A model generated the notes under the pieces. It saw nothing but the letters and a program-made list of their open reading frames with translations, made no database searches and was not told the origin of the DNA. The translations under genes and the position numbers were made by a program. Shown piece by piece: positions 20,075 to 28,709 of a DNA stretch of 64,000 bases (its first letter is position 1; every line of letters begins with the position of its first letter). The stretch covers positions 372,001-436,000 of the forward strand of contig NZ_BANR01000004.1 in the NCBI RefSeq assembly GCF_000332975.1, in the 5' to 3' direction. Origin of the DNA: Gordonia aichiensis NBRC 108223 (GTDB lineage: Bacteria; Actinomycetota; Actinomycetes; Mycobacteriales; Mycobacteriaceae).

Positions 20075-20231
20075 TGCTAACCCTCCGTTAACCCGACGCT
20101 CACAGCTCGTGAGTCGCCCTAAAAGGTGTGCTGCACCCAGGAACGGTACTCCCTGATCCTGTGATTGTTCCTGTGAGACCGCTGTACCGGCTCGTCGATG
20201 CCCGTTTTGCGCAGTATCCGGCGATTGTCGC

Positions 20232-21503
20232 TCACCGCGTCCGACGCCACACCACCAGCCCGATCGCTGCCGCCACGAAGCACGACGCAGCGCCCACGGC
20301 CAGTCCGGTCCTGGCTCCGGCAGCCTCGGTGATCGCACCGATCAGCGGACCACCGATCGGTGTCGACCCCATGAATGCCACCGACCACAGCGCCATCACC
20401 CGGCCTCGCATCTGGGGTCGCGAGTTGAGTTGGAGCGTCGCGTTGCCGGTCGACATGAACGACACGCTGAGCCAGCCGACGAAGAACAGAGCGACGATCG
20501 CCAGCCACAGGGTGGGGGCCGCCGCGGTGACCGCGATCGTGACGCCGAAGCCCGTTGCGGTGAGGATCAGTGTGCGCAGTCCCGTGGTGCCACGTGCGGC
20601 CACGATGAGCCCGCCGACGACAGCACCGACGCCCATCGACGACGTCATGAAGCCGAATGCCTGTGGACCGCCGTCGAACACATCACGCGCCGCGACGGGT
20701 AGTGACACCTGGAACTCGTAGGCGAGCGTGCCGACGAGCGCCATCATGGCCAGCGGCACCCACAGAATCGGCTTGCTGCGGACGTAACGCAGTCCTTCGC
20801 GGAGTTGTCCCTTCGCGCGCGGGACGGGGATCTCGTGCGCGATCTCGCTGGTCCGCATCGCCAGCAGTGAGACCACGACCGCCACGAAGCTCGTCGCGTT
20901 GATGACGAAACACCAGCCAGCACCCACGGCTGCGAGGAGCACACCCGCCACAGCGGGTCCGATCGCCCGTGCGGCATTCACCATGACCGAGTTGAGGGTG
21001 ACTGCGTTCCGGATGAGCGATTCGCCGACGATCTGGTGGATGAACGCCTGCCGCGCCGGGTTCTCGAAGGCGTTGTTGAGGCCGAGGAGCAGCGCGAGGA
21101 TGGCGATGTGCCACACCTGTATCCAGCCGCCGAGTGTGAGGATCGCCAGCACCAGTGCGAGCACGCCCATGATCGACTGCAGGAAGATCATCAGCAGGCG
21201 GCGGTCGACGCGGTCGGCCACCACACCCGCGTAGGGGCCGATGATGAGGATCGGCAACGCCTGCAGCGCGACGATCACGCCGAGAATCGACGACGAGCCA
21301 CTCAGCGTGAGCACCAACCAGGCCTGGGCCGTGGCCTGCATCCACGTCCCGATCAGTGAGACGGCCTGACCGCCGAAGTACAGGCGGTAGTTGTGCACGG
21401 ACAGCGACGCGAACGTCCCGGTCGATTGCACCGGCTGCGGCGTGGTGACGGTGCTCGACGTCGCGCCCGTACTTTTATGCGGTGGCGCGTCGTCGTCTCT
21501 CAT
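20232..21503 (-). CDS. MFS transporter (MFS_3/EntS-like exporter)
   Basis: The 423-residue protein has about 12 transmembrane segments and the loop motif GPYAGVVADRVDRRLLMIFLQ between helices 2 and 3, as in MFS exporters of the EntS/multidrug type. NAFENPARQAFIHQIVGES is typical of this subfamily. The substrate is unknown. It lies between tspO and the acyltransferase gene on the same strand, with a 32-base gap from tspO, so an operon is possible. Confidence 0.88.
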   Translation of the reverse strand: MRDDDAPPHKSTGATSSTVTTPQPVQSTGTFASLSVHNYRLYFGGQAVSLIGTWMQATAQAWLVLTLSGSSSILGVIVALQALPILIIGPYAGVVADRVDRRLLMIFLQSIMGVLALVLAILTLGGWIQVWHIAILALLLGLNNAFENPARQAFIHQIVGESLIRNAVTLNSVMVNAARAIGPAVAGVLLAAVGAGWCFVINATSFVAVVVSLLAMRTSEIAHEIPVPRAKGQLREGLRYVRSKPILWVPLAMMALVGTLAYEFQVSLPVAARDVFDGGPQAFGFMTSSMGVGAVVGGLIVAARGTTGLRTLILTATGFGVTIAVTAAAPTLWLAIVALFFVGWLSVSFMSTGNATLQLNSRPQMRGRVMALWSVAFMGSTPIGGPLIGAITEAAGARTGLAVGAASCFVAAAIGLVVWRRTR

Positions 21504-21535
21504 CGACGATCAGTCTAGGAGCGTCGCCTGTGTGG

Positions 21536-22012
21536 TCAGCGGTTGAGGCGCCACACGTCGGTCGACAGCTTGGTCGCGAAGGCGCACCAGAGCGGGTACG
21601 GGACGAGCGCGGTACCCGCAGCGGTGTTGACGTTCGCGGTTCGGCGCGCTAGGTCGGCACTGCTCAATGTCAGGGCAAGCGCGGTGATCGCCGAGGCGCC
21701 GAGGCGGTGTGCGCCGAAGAACAGCCAACTCCAACCAGCATTGAGTGCGAGGTTGGCGCCCAGCGCCGCAACGTACTTCTTCGCCTCGGCGGCATCGTTC
21801 TCGCGGAGTTCGTCGATGCTGATCGCCGATGTGACCGCGATGTCGGCATAGATCGTCGTCCACACGATCGGGAACGCGAGATCCGGCGGCACATACGACG
21901 GCTTGGTCAGCTTCGGGTACCACGATTGCAGTGCCGACTTCGATGCGAGGCTGCCGACGGTCGCTGCTGCTGCGGTGCCCAGGCCGGTGGTGAGGAGTGT
22001 TGTCAGACGCAC
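21536..22012 (-). CDS. tspO: TspO/MBR family protein
   Basis: This 158-residue, five-helix membrane protein belongs to the TspO/MBR (tryptophan-rich sensory) family, which binds porphyrins and related ligands. Markers are LQSWYPKLTKPSYVPPDLAFPIVWTT (the W..L.KP...PP...F.IVW signature, cut by loops), NLALNAGWSWLFFGAHR and LVPYPLWCAFATKLSTDVWRLN. The GTG at 22012 gives VRLTTLLTTGLG and normal length. The open frame further upstream to 22183 lies in the adjacent gene and is rejected. Confidence 0.87.
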   Translation of the reverse strand: MRLTTLLTTGLGTAAAATVGSLASKSALQSWYPKLTKPSYVPPDLAFPIVWTTIYADIAVTSAISIDELRENDAAEAKKYVAALGANLALNAGWSWLFFGAHRLGASAITALALTLSSADLARRTANVNTAAGTALVPYPLWCAFATKLSTDVWRLNR

Positions 22013-22022
22013 ACCGTCGACG

Positions 22023-22658
22023 TTACCGCTGCCACGCAGGGCGGCCCGACCAGTTGGCGAGCTGTTCGGTGGGGCCCGCGTCCGGACGCGGCTCGACGAC
22101 CGGGCCGAAGGGGACGTCGGACAGTTCGCGGATCTGGGCGGGAATGAATTGCCGGGCGATGACGAGTGCCGCGGCGGCGACATCCGGATCGCCCTCGGCA
22201 GGCTGGCCCGTCGCCACCGCGAGATCCCATGCGTGCACCATGGTTTCGTTCACATATCCCCACAATGCGCCGGCGCCGGGCACCTCGCCCCACGGAACCT
22301 TCACCTGCGCAGCCAGTTTCGCATCATCGCGCCAGAGCTCAACCGCCTGCGCGACGGCGTCGGCATACGCCTGCGGATCATGGGTGTCGGCGACACTCGG
22401 GATCGTCGTCACGTCGACGCCGCTTGCGAGAGCGACGGCTCGACGCCCGGTCCCCACGACGTGCGCGGACAGGGTGCGCACGTCGAACTCGGTGCAGGGA
22501 GTCGGGGCGTCGAGTTGATCGGGGTGGATGCCGCGCAGGATCTCGGTGAGCCACGACGTCGCAACGGCGTAGGCGGGCCGGGGGTCGGCCGGTGTCGACG
22601 TGGAAGCGGGGCTTGTGTTCTCGGTGCCGGTGTTCTCGGTGTCGGTGGTGGAGTTCAT
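22023..22658 (-). CDS. TIGR03086-type DinB/maleylpyruvate isomerase-like protein
   Basis: The 211-residue product has a Thr/Ser/Glu-rich N-terminal tail of about 25 residues. A four-helix DinB-like domain follows, with the metal-binding histidines in TLSAHVVGTGRR and VNETMVHAWDLAVATG. Proteins of this family are thought to use mycothiol. The reaction is unknown. The start at 22658 (MNSTTDTENTG) fits the divergent layout with the WYL regulator. The longer frame to 22880 overlaps that regulator and is rejected. Confidence 0.85.
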   Translation of the reverse strand: MNSTTDTENTGTENTSPASTSTPADPRPAYAVATSWLTEILRGIHPDQLDAPTPCTEFDVRTLSAHVVGTGRRAVALASGVDVTTIPSVADTHDPQAYADAVAQAVELWRDDAKLAAQVKVPWGEVPGAGALWGYVNETMVHAWDLAVATGQPAEGDPDVAAAALVIARQFIPAQIRELSDVPFGPVVEPRPDAGPTEQLANWSGRPAWQR

Positions 22659-22714
22659 GTCGTGCCTCTCGGTTCGGAGATCGTCGCCGTGCGCGACGTC
22701 GTATCTCGAGTACA

Positions 22715-22727
22715 CGGGCAATACCCG
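22715..22727. promoter_or_regulatory. Small inverted repeat in the dinB/WYL divergent promoter
   Basis: CGGG-CAATA-CCCG at 22715-22727 lies midway between two divergent starts (22658 and 22765). It is short and could be chance. Confidence 0.28.
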
Positions 22728-22764
22728 ACACCTTCTGTCATGATTTCGTAGAGAATCTGTATTC

Positions 22765-23739
22765 ATGCGCGCCGAACGACTTCTCGCGGTGGTGATGCTG
22801 CTCAAAACGCATGGCAGGATGACCGCGGCGCAACTCGCTGCCGAACTCGACGTGTCCGAGCGGACGGTGTTGCGCGACATCGACGCGCTGTCGGTGTCGG
22901 GTATTCCGGTCTACGCCGAGCGCGGGCGGCACGGGGGTTTCGCACTCGTCCCCGGCTATCGAACCGATCTGACCGGGCTGACTCCCACCGAGGCGGCGTC
23001 GTTGCTCGCCGGCGGCAGTCGATTGCATTCGCCGGAACTCGCCAGTGCGATGCGCAAGGTGGCCGCGGCGATCCCCGACGCCTATCGGCCCGACGCCATG
23101 CGCGCGGCCACGCGAGTGCTCGTGCGACCCGAGGGGTTTGTGCGCGCGCCCGAATCGCTCGACGCTCTCGGACCGGTGCAGCAGGCCGTCTTCGACGGTC
23201 GTCGGATCCGCATGCGCTACCGGAAACCGGGAGCCGACGCCGCATCCGAGCGGACCGTCGACCCGGTAGGTCTCGTCGTCGCGGGTGATGTCTGGTATCT
23301 GGTCGCCAATTCCGCAGGGGCGGAACGGATGTATCGCGTTTCCCGAATGTCGGACGTCGAGGTTCTCGACGAACGGGCCGAGCGTGAGGACGACGTCGAT
23401 CTCGACGCGATCTGGGAGCGTCGACGCACCGATTTCCGTGCTGCATTCGAGCAGGTGTCGGTCCGGGTGATGTGTGCCGACGGCAGGTCGTTGAGCGCGG
23501 TGCGGGCGAAGGCGTACAGCACGGTCGTCCACGAGGTCGCTGGCGACGGTACGGTTCTCGCAACGGCGACATTCGTCGGTGAACGACATGCCATCAATGT
23601 GCTGTGGTCTGCAGAGTTCGACGTCGAGGTGCTCGAGCCTGCAAAGATCAGGGACGCGCTGCTCGACCGTGCGCGTCGAATCATTCGCACATACGGTGGC
23701 GAACCGTTAGAGCGCGGCGCTGAGTCGCGGGAACGTTGA
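22765..23739 (+). CDS. YafY-type WYL-domain transcriptional regulator
   Basis: The 324-residue regulator has a DeoR-like helix-turn-helix at about 5-60 (LLKTHGRMTAAQLAAELDVSERTVLRDIDAL, shown by its core) and a WYL domain from about 140. In the WYL core the motif is RIRMRYRKPG, then DPVGLVVAGDVWYLVA and RMYRVSRMSDVEVLDE. WYL domains bind small ligands or nucleic acid. It is divergent from the DinB-like gene, which is its most likely target. TIGR03086 and WYL genes are often paired in actinomycetes (recollection, not tested). Confidence 0.88.
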   Translation: MRAERLLAVVMLLKTHGRMTAAQLAAELDVSERTVLRDIDALSVSGIPVYAERGRHGGFALVPGYRTDLTGLTPTEAASLLAGGSRLHSPELASAMRKVAAAIPDAYRPDAMRAATRVLVRPEGFVRAPESLDALGPVQQAVFDGRRIRMRYRKPGADAASERTVDPVGLVVAGDVWYLVANSAGAERMYRVSRMSDVEVLDERAEREDDVDLDAIWERRRTDFRAAFEQVSVRVMCADGRSLSAVRAKAYSTVVHEVAGDGTVLATATFVGERHAINVLWSAEFDVEVLEPAKIRDALLDRARRIIRTYGGEPLERGAESRER

Positions 23740-23740
23740 A

Positions 23741-23757
23741 CTCAATAGACTATATTG
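23741..23757 (+). promoter_or_regulatory. ATAGACTAT operator-like site before gntR
   Basis: ATAGACTAT (ATAG-A-CTAT) at 23745-23753 lies 10 bases before the GntR start. Its reverse complement, ATAGTCTAT, occurs in the acyl-CoA dehydrogenase promoter at 29896-29904. A shared site suggests autoregulation and control of that operon (inference). Confidence 0.55.
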
Positions 23758-23762
23758 TCGGC

Positions 23763-24422
23763 ATGAGTGCCGAGGTTCCCGCACGTTCCCGCAGACGACG
23801 CCCCCGGTTGTCCGACGAGGCGGCCGAGCATGTGCGTGAACTGATCGTGTCCGGTCAGCTCGAACCGGGGCAGTTCATCCGACCGGAGATCATGGCCGCC
23901 GAACTCGACATCTCCGCGACACCGATGCGTGAGGGACTGTTGACGTTGCAGAGCGAGGGGTTGCTGCGCGTCGAGCCCCGTCGGGGTTTTGTGGTCGCGC
24001 CGTTGAGTGCCGCCGATATCGAAGACGTGTTCACCGGCCAGTCGTTGCTCGCGGGCGAGTTGGCCGCGCGGGCTACCTCGCGCATGGGTTCCGACGACCT
24101 CGACGCTCTGGTGAGGATCCAGACCGATCTCGAAAAGGCGGCGGACACAGCCGATTACGACGAGGTCGAGCGGCTCAACCATGTCTTTCATCGAATGATC
24201 TATTCCGCAGCGGACTCGCCGAAGTTGTCGTGGATGATCAAGGGGTCACTCAACTACGCGCCGCGGCGATTCTTCGCCTCGGTCGAGGGCTGGCCGCAGG
24301 CGTCGGCCGCCGATCACCGGGCCATCATCGCCGGGCTGCGCGCGCGTGATGCCGAGAAAGCACGTGCGGCAATGGTCGCCCACATCAGGAACGCCGGGCA
24401 CCTCCTCGCCGCGCAGCGCTGA
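23763..24422 (+). CDS. GntR (FadR/FCD subfamily) transcriptional regulator
   Basis: The 219-residue regulator has a winged helix at about 15-80 (ELIVSGQLEPGQFIRPEIMAAELDISATPMREGLLTLQSEGLL in its core) and an all-helical FCD domain with ligand and metal residues in RLNHVFHRMIYSAA and ADHRAIIAGLRARD. FCD regulators bind organic acids or acyl compounds. I chose the ATG at 23763. A TTG at 23736 overlapping the WYL stop is also open but lies upstream of the putative operator. It is not next to an obvious target, but its operator is repeated before the operon starting at 29867. Confidence 0.88.
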   Translation: MSAEVPARSRRRRPRLSDEAAEHVRELIVSGQLEPGQFIRPEIMAAELDISATPMREGLLTLQSEGLLRVEPRRGFVVAPLSAADIEDVFTGQSLLAGELAARATSRMGSDDLDALVRIQTDLEKAADTADYDEVERLNHVFHRMIYSAADSPKLSWMIKGSLNYAPRRFFASVEGWPQASAADHRAIIAGLRARDAEKARAAMVAHIRNAGHLLAAQR

Positions 24423-24491
24423 GCCGCGAAACCCAGGCTGCACTCCGCCGGCCATTTACGGACTCTGTGCAATCCGCATAGGATGCGACTC

Positions 24492-24920
24492 ATGTCAGCA
24501 GCTCGCCCGACCGTCGAACTCGCTGCTGCGCTGTTCGATCTGTTGACCCACACTCTGGAACGCAGAACACGTGAGCTGAGTATCGGCGGTACGGCCACGC
24601 TGTTCACGCTGTGGCGCGGTGGTCCCCGGCGAGCAACCACCCTCGCAGCGATCGAAGGCGTCACCCCGCCGACGATGACGGCATTGATCACCTCTCTCGA
24701 GCGCGACGGGCTTGTCGAGCGACGCGTCGATCCCGACGACAGACGCGCATCGCTCGTCGCTCTCACCGAGTCGGGGAAGGCCTACATCGAGGCACGCAGG
24801 GAGGCGCACATCGCGCAACTCGTGGCGGGAATCGACGACCTCCCACCGGCGCTGAGATCCGAATTGACCTCGGCCGCAGATGCCGTGGCTGCGCTCGCGC
24901 ACCGGCTCGGCGACACCTAG
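24492..24920 (+). CDS. MarR family transcriptional regulator
   Basis: The 142-residue protein has the MarR winged helix: TTLAAIEGVTPPTMTALITSLERDGLVERRVDPDDRRASLVALTESG by its core helices, with the DPDDRR wing. MarR dimers usually respond to phenolics or oxidants. The ATG at 24492 follows AGGATGCGACTC; an ATG at 24483 is an alternative. It ends in the palindrome CTAG at 24917-24920, shared with the stop of the converging hydrolase gene. It may regulate that gene or a distant target. Confidence 0.88.
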   Translation: MSAARPTVELAAALFDLLTHTLERRTRELSIGGTATLFTLWRGGPRRATTLAAIEGVTPPTMTALITSLERDGLVERRVDPDDRRASLVALTESGKAYIEARREAHIAQLVAGIDDLPPALRSELTSAADAVAALAHRLGDT

Positions 24921-25768
24921 CCCGTCGTGTGAACCCCGGGCGTGGTGTCGAGGAAGTCGAGAACGAGTGGGCTCGCCTGCGCGCGGCACTCGTCGAAGTA
25001 GGCATGCCGCGCGCCGTCGAACACGTGTGTCGTCGCATCGGGAATGGCGTCGGCGAGAATCTGTGCGTTGATCACGGGGGCGAACCGGTCGTCGGAGCCG
25101 TGCAGGATCAGTGTCGGTGCGGTGATCTCGTGTAGTCGTGCCCACGCGTCGTGGGAGTCACTGGCGCGCAGATGTTGTCGACGTGCCCGCGTGGACATCG
25201 TCGGATCGCCGAGCACGGTGTACGGGCCCGGGTGTGCGGCCTGCCATGCGGGCGTGTACATCAGATCTGTCATGACCTGCGTGGAATCGGGGCCTGCAAG
25301 TGCGCGGCGGATACTCGGATCGCGTTCGCGCGCATGACTTCCGCCGGGGGTGGTGCAGCCGAGTACCAGTCGACGAACGCGACGGGGTGCGGCTATGGCA
25401 ATCCATTGCGCCGTGCGACCGCCCATCGACGTTCCGTAGACGTCGAATCGACCGATCGACAACGAATCCAGAATAGAGAGAGCATCTCTCGCGAACAGTT
25501 GCGTGCTGTAGTCACCGTCGGGGGAGTCGCTGTCACCGGTGCCGCGGTAGTCAAAGGTGACGGTGGTGTGGGTGCGGGCGAAGTCGTTGCGGGTGCGATC
25601 CCACCAGTGATGGTTGTTGGCCTGTCCGGGCAGGAGTAACAGTACCGGGCCGCTGCCGCGGACCTGCACGGCCAGGCGCGTGCCATCGGACGTTCGTGAG
25701 ATCTCGTGGTACTCCTGCACGGGCACCAGTCTTCCAGTGAGCCGTCCGTCGGTGAGTGACGCGGTCAC
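24917..25768 (-). CDS. Alpha/beta hydrolase, last gene of the C5-dicarboxylate operon
   Basis: This 283-residue hydrolase has the strand LLLLPGQANNHHWW with the oxyanion region, the nucleophile elbow YGTSMGGRTAQW, the acid in LILHGSDDRFAPV and the His in VFDGARHAYFDE. It could be a thioesterase, lactonase or ester hydrolase. The GTG at 25768 overlaps the stop of the preceding lyase gene by GTGA, so it is translationally coupled and belongs to the operon. The upstream open frame to 25918 is rejected for that reason. An esterase for alkyl itaconates or a CoA-thioester proofreader would fit, but this is inference. Confidence 0.85.
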   Translation of the reverse strand: MTASLTDGRLTGRLVPVQEYHEISRTSDGTRLAVQVRGSGPVLLLLPGQANNHHWWDRTRNDFARTHTTVTFDYRGTGDSDSPDGDYSTQLFARDALSILDSLSIGRFDVYGTSMGGRTAQWIAIAAPRRVRRLVLGCTTPGGSHARERDPSIRRALAGPDSTQVMTDLMYTPAWQAAHPGPYTVLGDPTMSTRARRQHLRASDSHDAWARLHEITAPTLILHGSDDRFAPVINAQILADAIPDATTHVFDGARHAYFDECRAQASPLVLDFLDTTPGVHTTG

Positions 25769-26571
25769 GGGCGTGCCGCGGCGAGGATCTGGTGCGCACG
25801 GGCGACCACCGGCGGATCGACCATGTGGCCGTCGACGGCGACCGCAGAACCGTCCGCACGCGCGGCGTCGACGATCCGTTGCGCCCACGCCACCTCCTCG
25901 TCGGACGGCGCGAGGCACCCGTGCACGGTCGATACCTGACTCGGATGAATACAGAGCTTGCCGCGCAGTCCGATTCGCGCGGCGTACCCGACGTCATCGG
26001 AGAGTTTGTCGACGTCGCGCAGCGCGGTGGTGACCCCATCCACGGGGGAGCCGAGGTGTGCAGCGGCGGACGCCAGGACGAGTGTGGAGCGCGCGAGCAG
26101 GAGTGCCTCGCGATCATCGGGGTCGACGCCGAGTTCTGCCGCGAAGTCGATGGCGCCGAACGCCAGGCGTGCGACACCGGGCACCGCGGCGAGCTCAGCC
26201 GATCGCACAATGCCGACGGCAGTCTCGACCAGCGGTATGACAGACGACGCCGTCGCAGCGAGGGTCGAAACCATCGCGGGTTCTTCAGCTTTGGCGAGCA
26301 TCGCGGGTGCGCCGGACGCGCCGAGCATGGCGACGTCGGCGTCGAACCACTGCGTGTCCGCGCTGTTGATTCGGACCAGCGCATCATGGCCGTCGGAGAG
26401 CCACTGCGCGACGGCATCGCGCGCGGAGTCCTTGTCAGCGGGCGCCACCGCGTCTTCGAGATCGATCACCACGATGTCGGCACCGGCGGCGTCTGCCTTG
26501 GCGAATCGATCCGGTCGGTTACCCGGCACGAACAGCAGGGTGCGAGCGGTGCGCAGCACGTCGGCGTTCAC
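25765..26571 (-). CDS. ccl: HpcH/HpaI (CitE-like) lyase, probable citramalyl-CoA lyase
   Basis: The 268-residue TIM-barrel enzyme resembles CitE-like lyases acting on 3-hydroxyacyl-CoA thioesters. Visible are TLLFVPGNRPDRFAKA, DIVVIDLEDAVAP with the early acid, LVRINSADT with the conserved Arg, VIPLVETAVGIV with the Mg-binding Glu, FGAIDFAAELG with the Mg-binding Asp, and KLCIHPSQV. (S)-citramalyl-CoA lyase splits its substrate to acetyl-CoA and pyruvate. It overlaps the upstream hydratase gene by 4 bases. Symbol given by analogy with Pseudomonas Ccl. Confidence 0.82.
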   Translation of the reverse strand: MNADVLRTARTLLFVPGNRPDRFAKADAAGADIVVIDLEDAVAPADKDSARDAVAQWLSDGHDALVRINSADTQWFDADVAMLGASGAPAMLAKAEEPAMVSTLAATASSVIPLVETAVGIVRSAELAAVPGVARLAFGAIDFAAELGVDPDDREALLLARSTLVLASAAAHLGSPVDGVTTALRDVDKLSDDVGYAARIGLRGKLCIHPSQVSTVHGCLAPSDEEVAWAQRIVDAARADGSAVAVDGHMVDPPVVARAHQILAAARP

Positions 26572-27434
26572 GAGAGTTCACCCCGGCCGCTGACATGCAC
26601 GGTGTCGGTGCCGCTGACGATCCGGAGGTCGACGGCATCGCCGTCCGGACGCCCCTCGGCGCGGAACCTGTCCCCGCGGAACAGCGGCTTGCGCAGCCGG
26701 AAGTCGAAGGTGCGCAACGACCGTCCACCACTGTGTGCACGGGCGAGCTCGGCGAGATAGGTGGCCAGCAGCGGGCCGTGCACCACGAGGTCGGGGTAAC
26801 CCTCGACCTCGGTCACGTAGGGATGGTCGTAGTGGATTCGATGCGCGTTGGACGTCAGCGCCGAATAGCGAAAGAGCAGTGGAGCCGTCGGCGTCGGCTC
26901 AGCGGTCCACGGCGCATCGGTCGGTCCGAGCTCATCAACCTCCCGTGCGAACGGACGCGACGAGCCGGCGTCGCTGCGATACACGAGGTCGTGATCTTCG
27001 ACGAGAACGACCTCGCCGCCTTGCGAGTACTCGCTGCGGACCGTCACGAAGAGCATGTCTCCGCTGCGGCCGTGCTTTTCGGCGATCGACTCGAGACTCG
27101 ACCGCTTCTGAGCCGGCACACCGAGTCGTAACGGTTGTGTCATCACCATCGACGATCCCGCGAACATGCGCCTGCGATGGGGGATCGGCGGGAGGAAGTG
27201 CCCGTCGGTGGGGTGTCCGTCTGCACCGAGTTCGCTGCTGCGTGGCCACTCGGAGAAGTACACCCACTGCCATGTCGTAGGCAACTGTGAACCTGCGGAG
27301 AAGGTCTCGGTCAGATCGAGTGTCGCCGCCAGTCGTGTCGCCTGCGCCGGATCGAGCTCGTCGTGCTCTAGGACCGGTTGCGGCGTCCAGTCCTCGACGA
27401 AGCTGCTCAATGGGGTGGTCGTCGTATCGGTCAC
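26568..27434 (-). CDS. ich: MaoC/HTD2-like (mesaconyl- or itaconyl-CoA) hydratase
   Basis: The 288-residue double-hotdog protein has an N-terminal FAS1-like half with GSQLPTTWQWVYFSEW and the HFLPPIPHRRRMFAGSS motif. The C-terminal MaoC half has FRYSALTSNAHRIHYDHPYV and GYPDLVVHGPLLATYL, with the hydratase Asp/His residues. This arrangement is shared with mesaconyl-C4-CoA hydratase, itaconyl-CoA hydratase and HTD2. It overlaps genes on both sides by 4 bases (ATGA), so stoichiometric expression is likely. The itaconyl-CoA role is inferred from context. Confidence 0.8.
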   Translation of the reverse strand: MTDTTTTPLSSFVEDWTPQPVLEHDELDPAQATRLAATLDLTETFSAGSQLPTTWQWVYFSEWPRSSELGADGHPTDGHFLPPIPHRRRMFAGSSMVMTQPLRLGVPAQKRSSLESIAEKHGRSGDMLFVTVRSEYSQGGEVVLVEDHDLVYRSDAGSSRPFAREVDELGPTDAPWTAEPTPTAPLLFRYSALTSNAHRIHYDHPYVTEVEGYPDLVVHGPLLATYLAELARAHSGGRSLRTFDFRLRKPLFRGDRFRAEGRPDGDAVDLRIVSGTDTVHVSGRGELS

Positions 27435-28678
27435 CGGTTGCCTCCCTGGGCTGTGCTGGTGGTGTGTGCGTCCGCGCTTCGCGCCTGTTCCGAATCGAGG
27501 GTGCCGAGAACTCCCGACGCGACGAGGTCGTCGATCTCGGCGTCGGAGACTCCCAACTCGCGGGCGATCGCCGCACTGTCGGCGCCGAGTGCTGGTACCC
27601 GGTCCATGCGTGGTTCGTCGCCGAATCCTATGGGCGGCAACAGCGCTCGGATCGGTCCGCGTTCGGTCTCGACGCTGCGCCAGCGATCGCGTTCGGCGAG
27701 AACCGGATGATCCAGGAACTCCGAGACCGTGTTGACGCCGCCGAACGCGATCTTCGCGCGTTTCAGCAGTTCGGTGAGCTGGTCGGTGGTCCTGCGACCG
27801 AAGTGCTCAGTCACCGCCGCGTCGACGGCATCCCTGTTGGCGACGCGCAGGGTGTTCGATGCGAACCGCGGGTCGGCCGCGAGTGCGGCGTCGTCGAAGA
27901 CGATCTCGCAGAGACGCTGCCACTCCGGCTCGTTCTGTATGGCGAGGAGGAGGGTGTGTCCGTCGGAAGCCGAATAGGGGCCGTAGGGGGAAATGGTGGC
28001 GTGTGCCGCACCGAAGCGTCCCGGTTGCCGGCCCGCTCCAGCGGTGAAATGCGCCGGCTGGCCCATCCATTCGCTGAGTGCCTCGAAGAGCGAGACCTCG
28101 AGGGTTGCGCCCTCGCCGGTGACCTGCCGTTGGTAGAGCGCGGCAAGCACCCCGGAGAATCCGTACATCCCGGCGGCGATGTCGGCGATGGAGATACCGA
28201 CCTTGGCGACGTCGTCCGGCGTTCCGGTCATCGACACAAGGCCCGTCTCACACTGAACCAGAAGGTCATACGCCTTGCGGTCGGCCCACGGGCCCGTGCT
28301 GCCCCAGCCGGTGATCGACAGCACTATCTTTTTCGGATCGCGGCGGCGGACGTCGTGCGCACCGAGCCCGAGTCGTTCAGCGGCACCGGGGCCGAGGTTC
28401 TGCACGATCACGTCCGCGCGATCGGCCAACTGGTGCAACAGCTTTGCGCCGCATTCCGACTTGACGTCGAGAGCGATCGACTCCTTGGAGCGGTTGAGCC
28501 ACACGAAGTAGCTGGCCAGGCCGTCAACGGATTCGTCGTAGCCGCGCGCGAAATCGCCGGTGTCCGGACGTTCGACCTTGATGACGCGGGCGCCGAGATC
28601 GGCGAGTTGCCGGGTCGCAAAAGGCGCGGCGACGGCGTGTTCGAGTGACAGCACGGTCACTCCGGACAGGGGAAGCAC
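27431..28678 (-). CDS. ict: Family III (CaiB/BaiF) CoA-transferase
   Basis: The 415-residue enzyme moves CoA between acyl groups. It has the start SGVTVLSLEHAVAAPFATRQLADLGARVIKVERP by its core, NRSKESIALDVKS, and the catalytic Asp in KAYDLLVQCETGLVS. In itaconate dissimilation the family III enzyme Ict charges itaconate with CoA from succinyl-CoA. The start is GTG at 28678 with GGAGG close upstream. It lies 31 bases after the dehydrogenase stop. The substrate assignment rests on its neighbours. Confidence 0.85.
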   Translation of the reverse strand: MLPLSGVTVLSLEHAVAAPFATRQLADLGARVIKVERPDTGDFARGYDESVDGLASYFVWLNRSKESIALDVKSECGAKLLHQLADRADVIVQNLGPGAAERLGLGAHDVRRRDPKKIVLSITGWGSTGPWADRKAYDLLVQCETGLVSMTGTPDDVAKVGISIADIAAGMYGFSGVLAALYQRQVTGEGATLEVSLFEALSEWMGQPAHFTAGAGRQPGRFGAAHATISPYGPYSASDGHTLLLAIQNEPEWQRLCEIVFDDAALAADPRFASNTLRVANRDAVDAAVTEHFGRRTTDQLTELLKRAKIAFGGVNTVSEFLDHPVLAERDRWRSVETERGPIRALLPPIGFGDEPRMDRVPALGADSAAIARELGVSDAEIDDLVASGVLGTLDSEQARSADAHTTSTAQGGNR

Positions 28679-28709
28679 GGGCTCACCTCCAGTGGTGTCG
28701 GGCGGGTGA

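Noticed and set aside
27287..28648. 453-residue plus-strand frame
   Set aside because: Antisense to the CoA-transferase gene.
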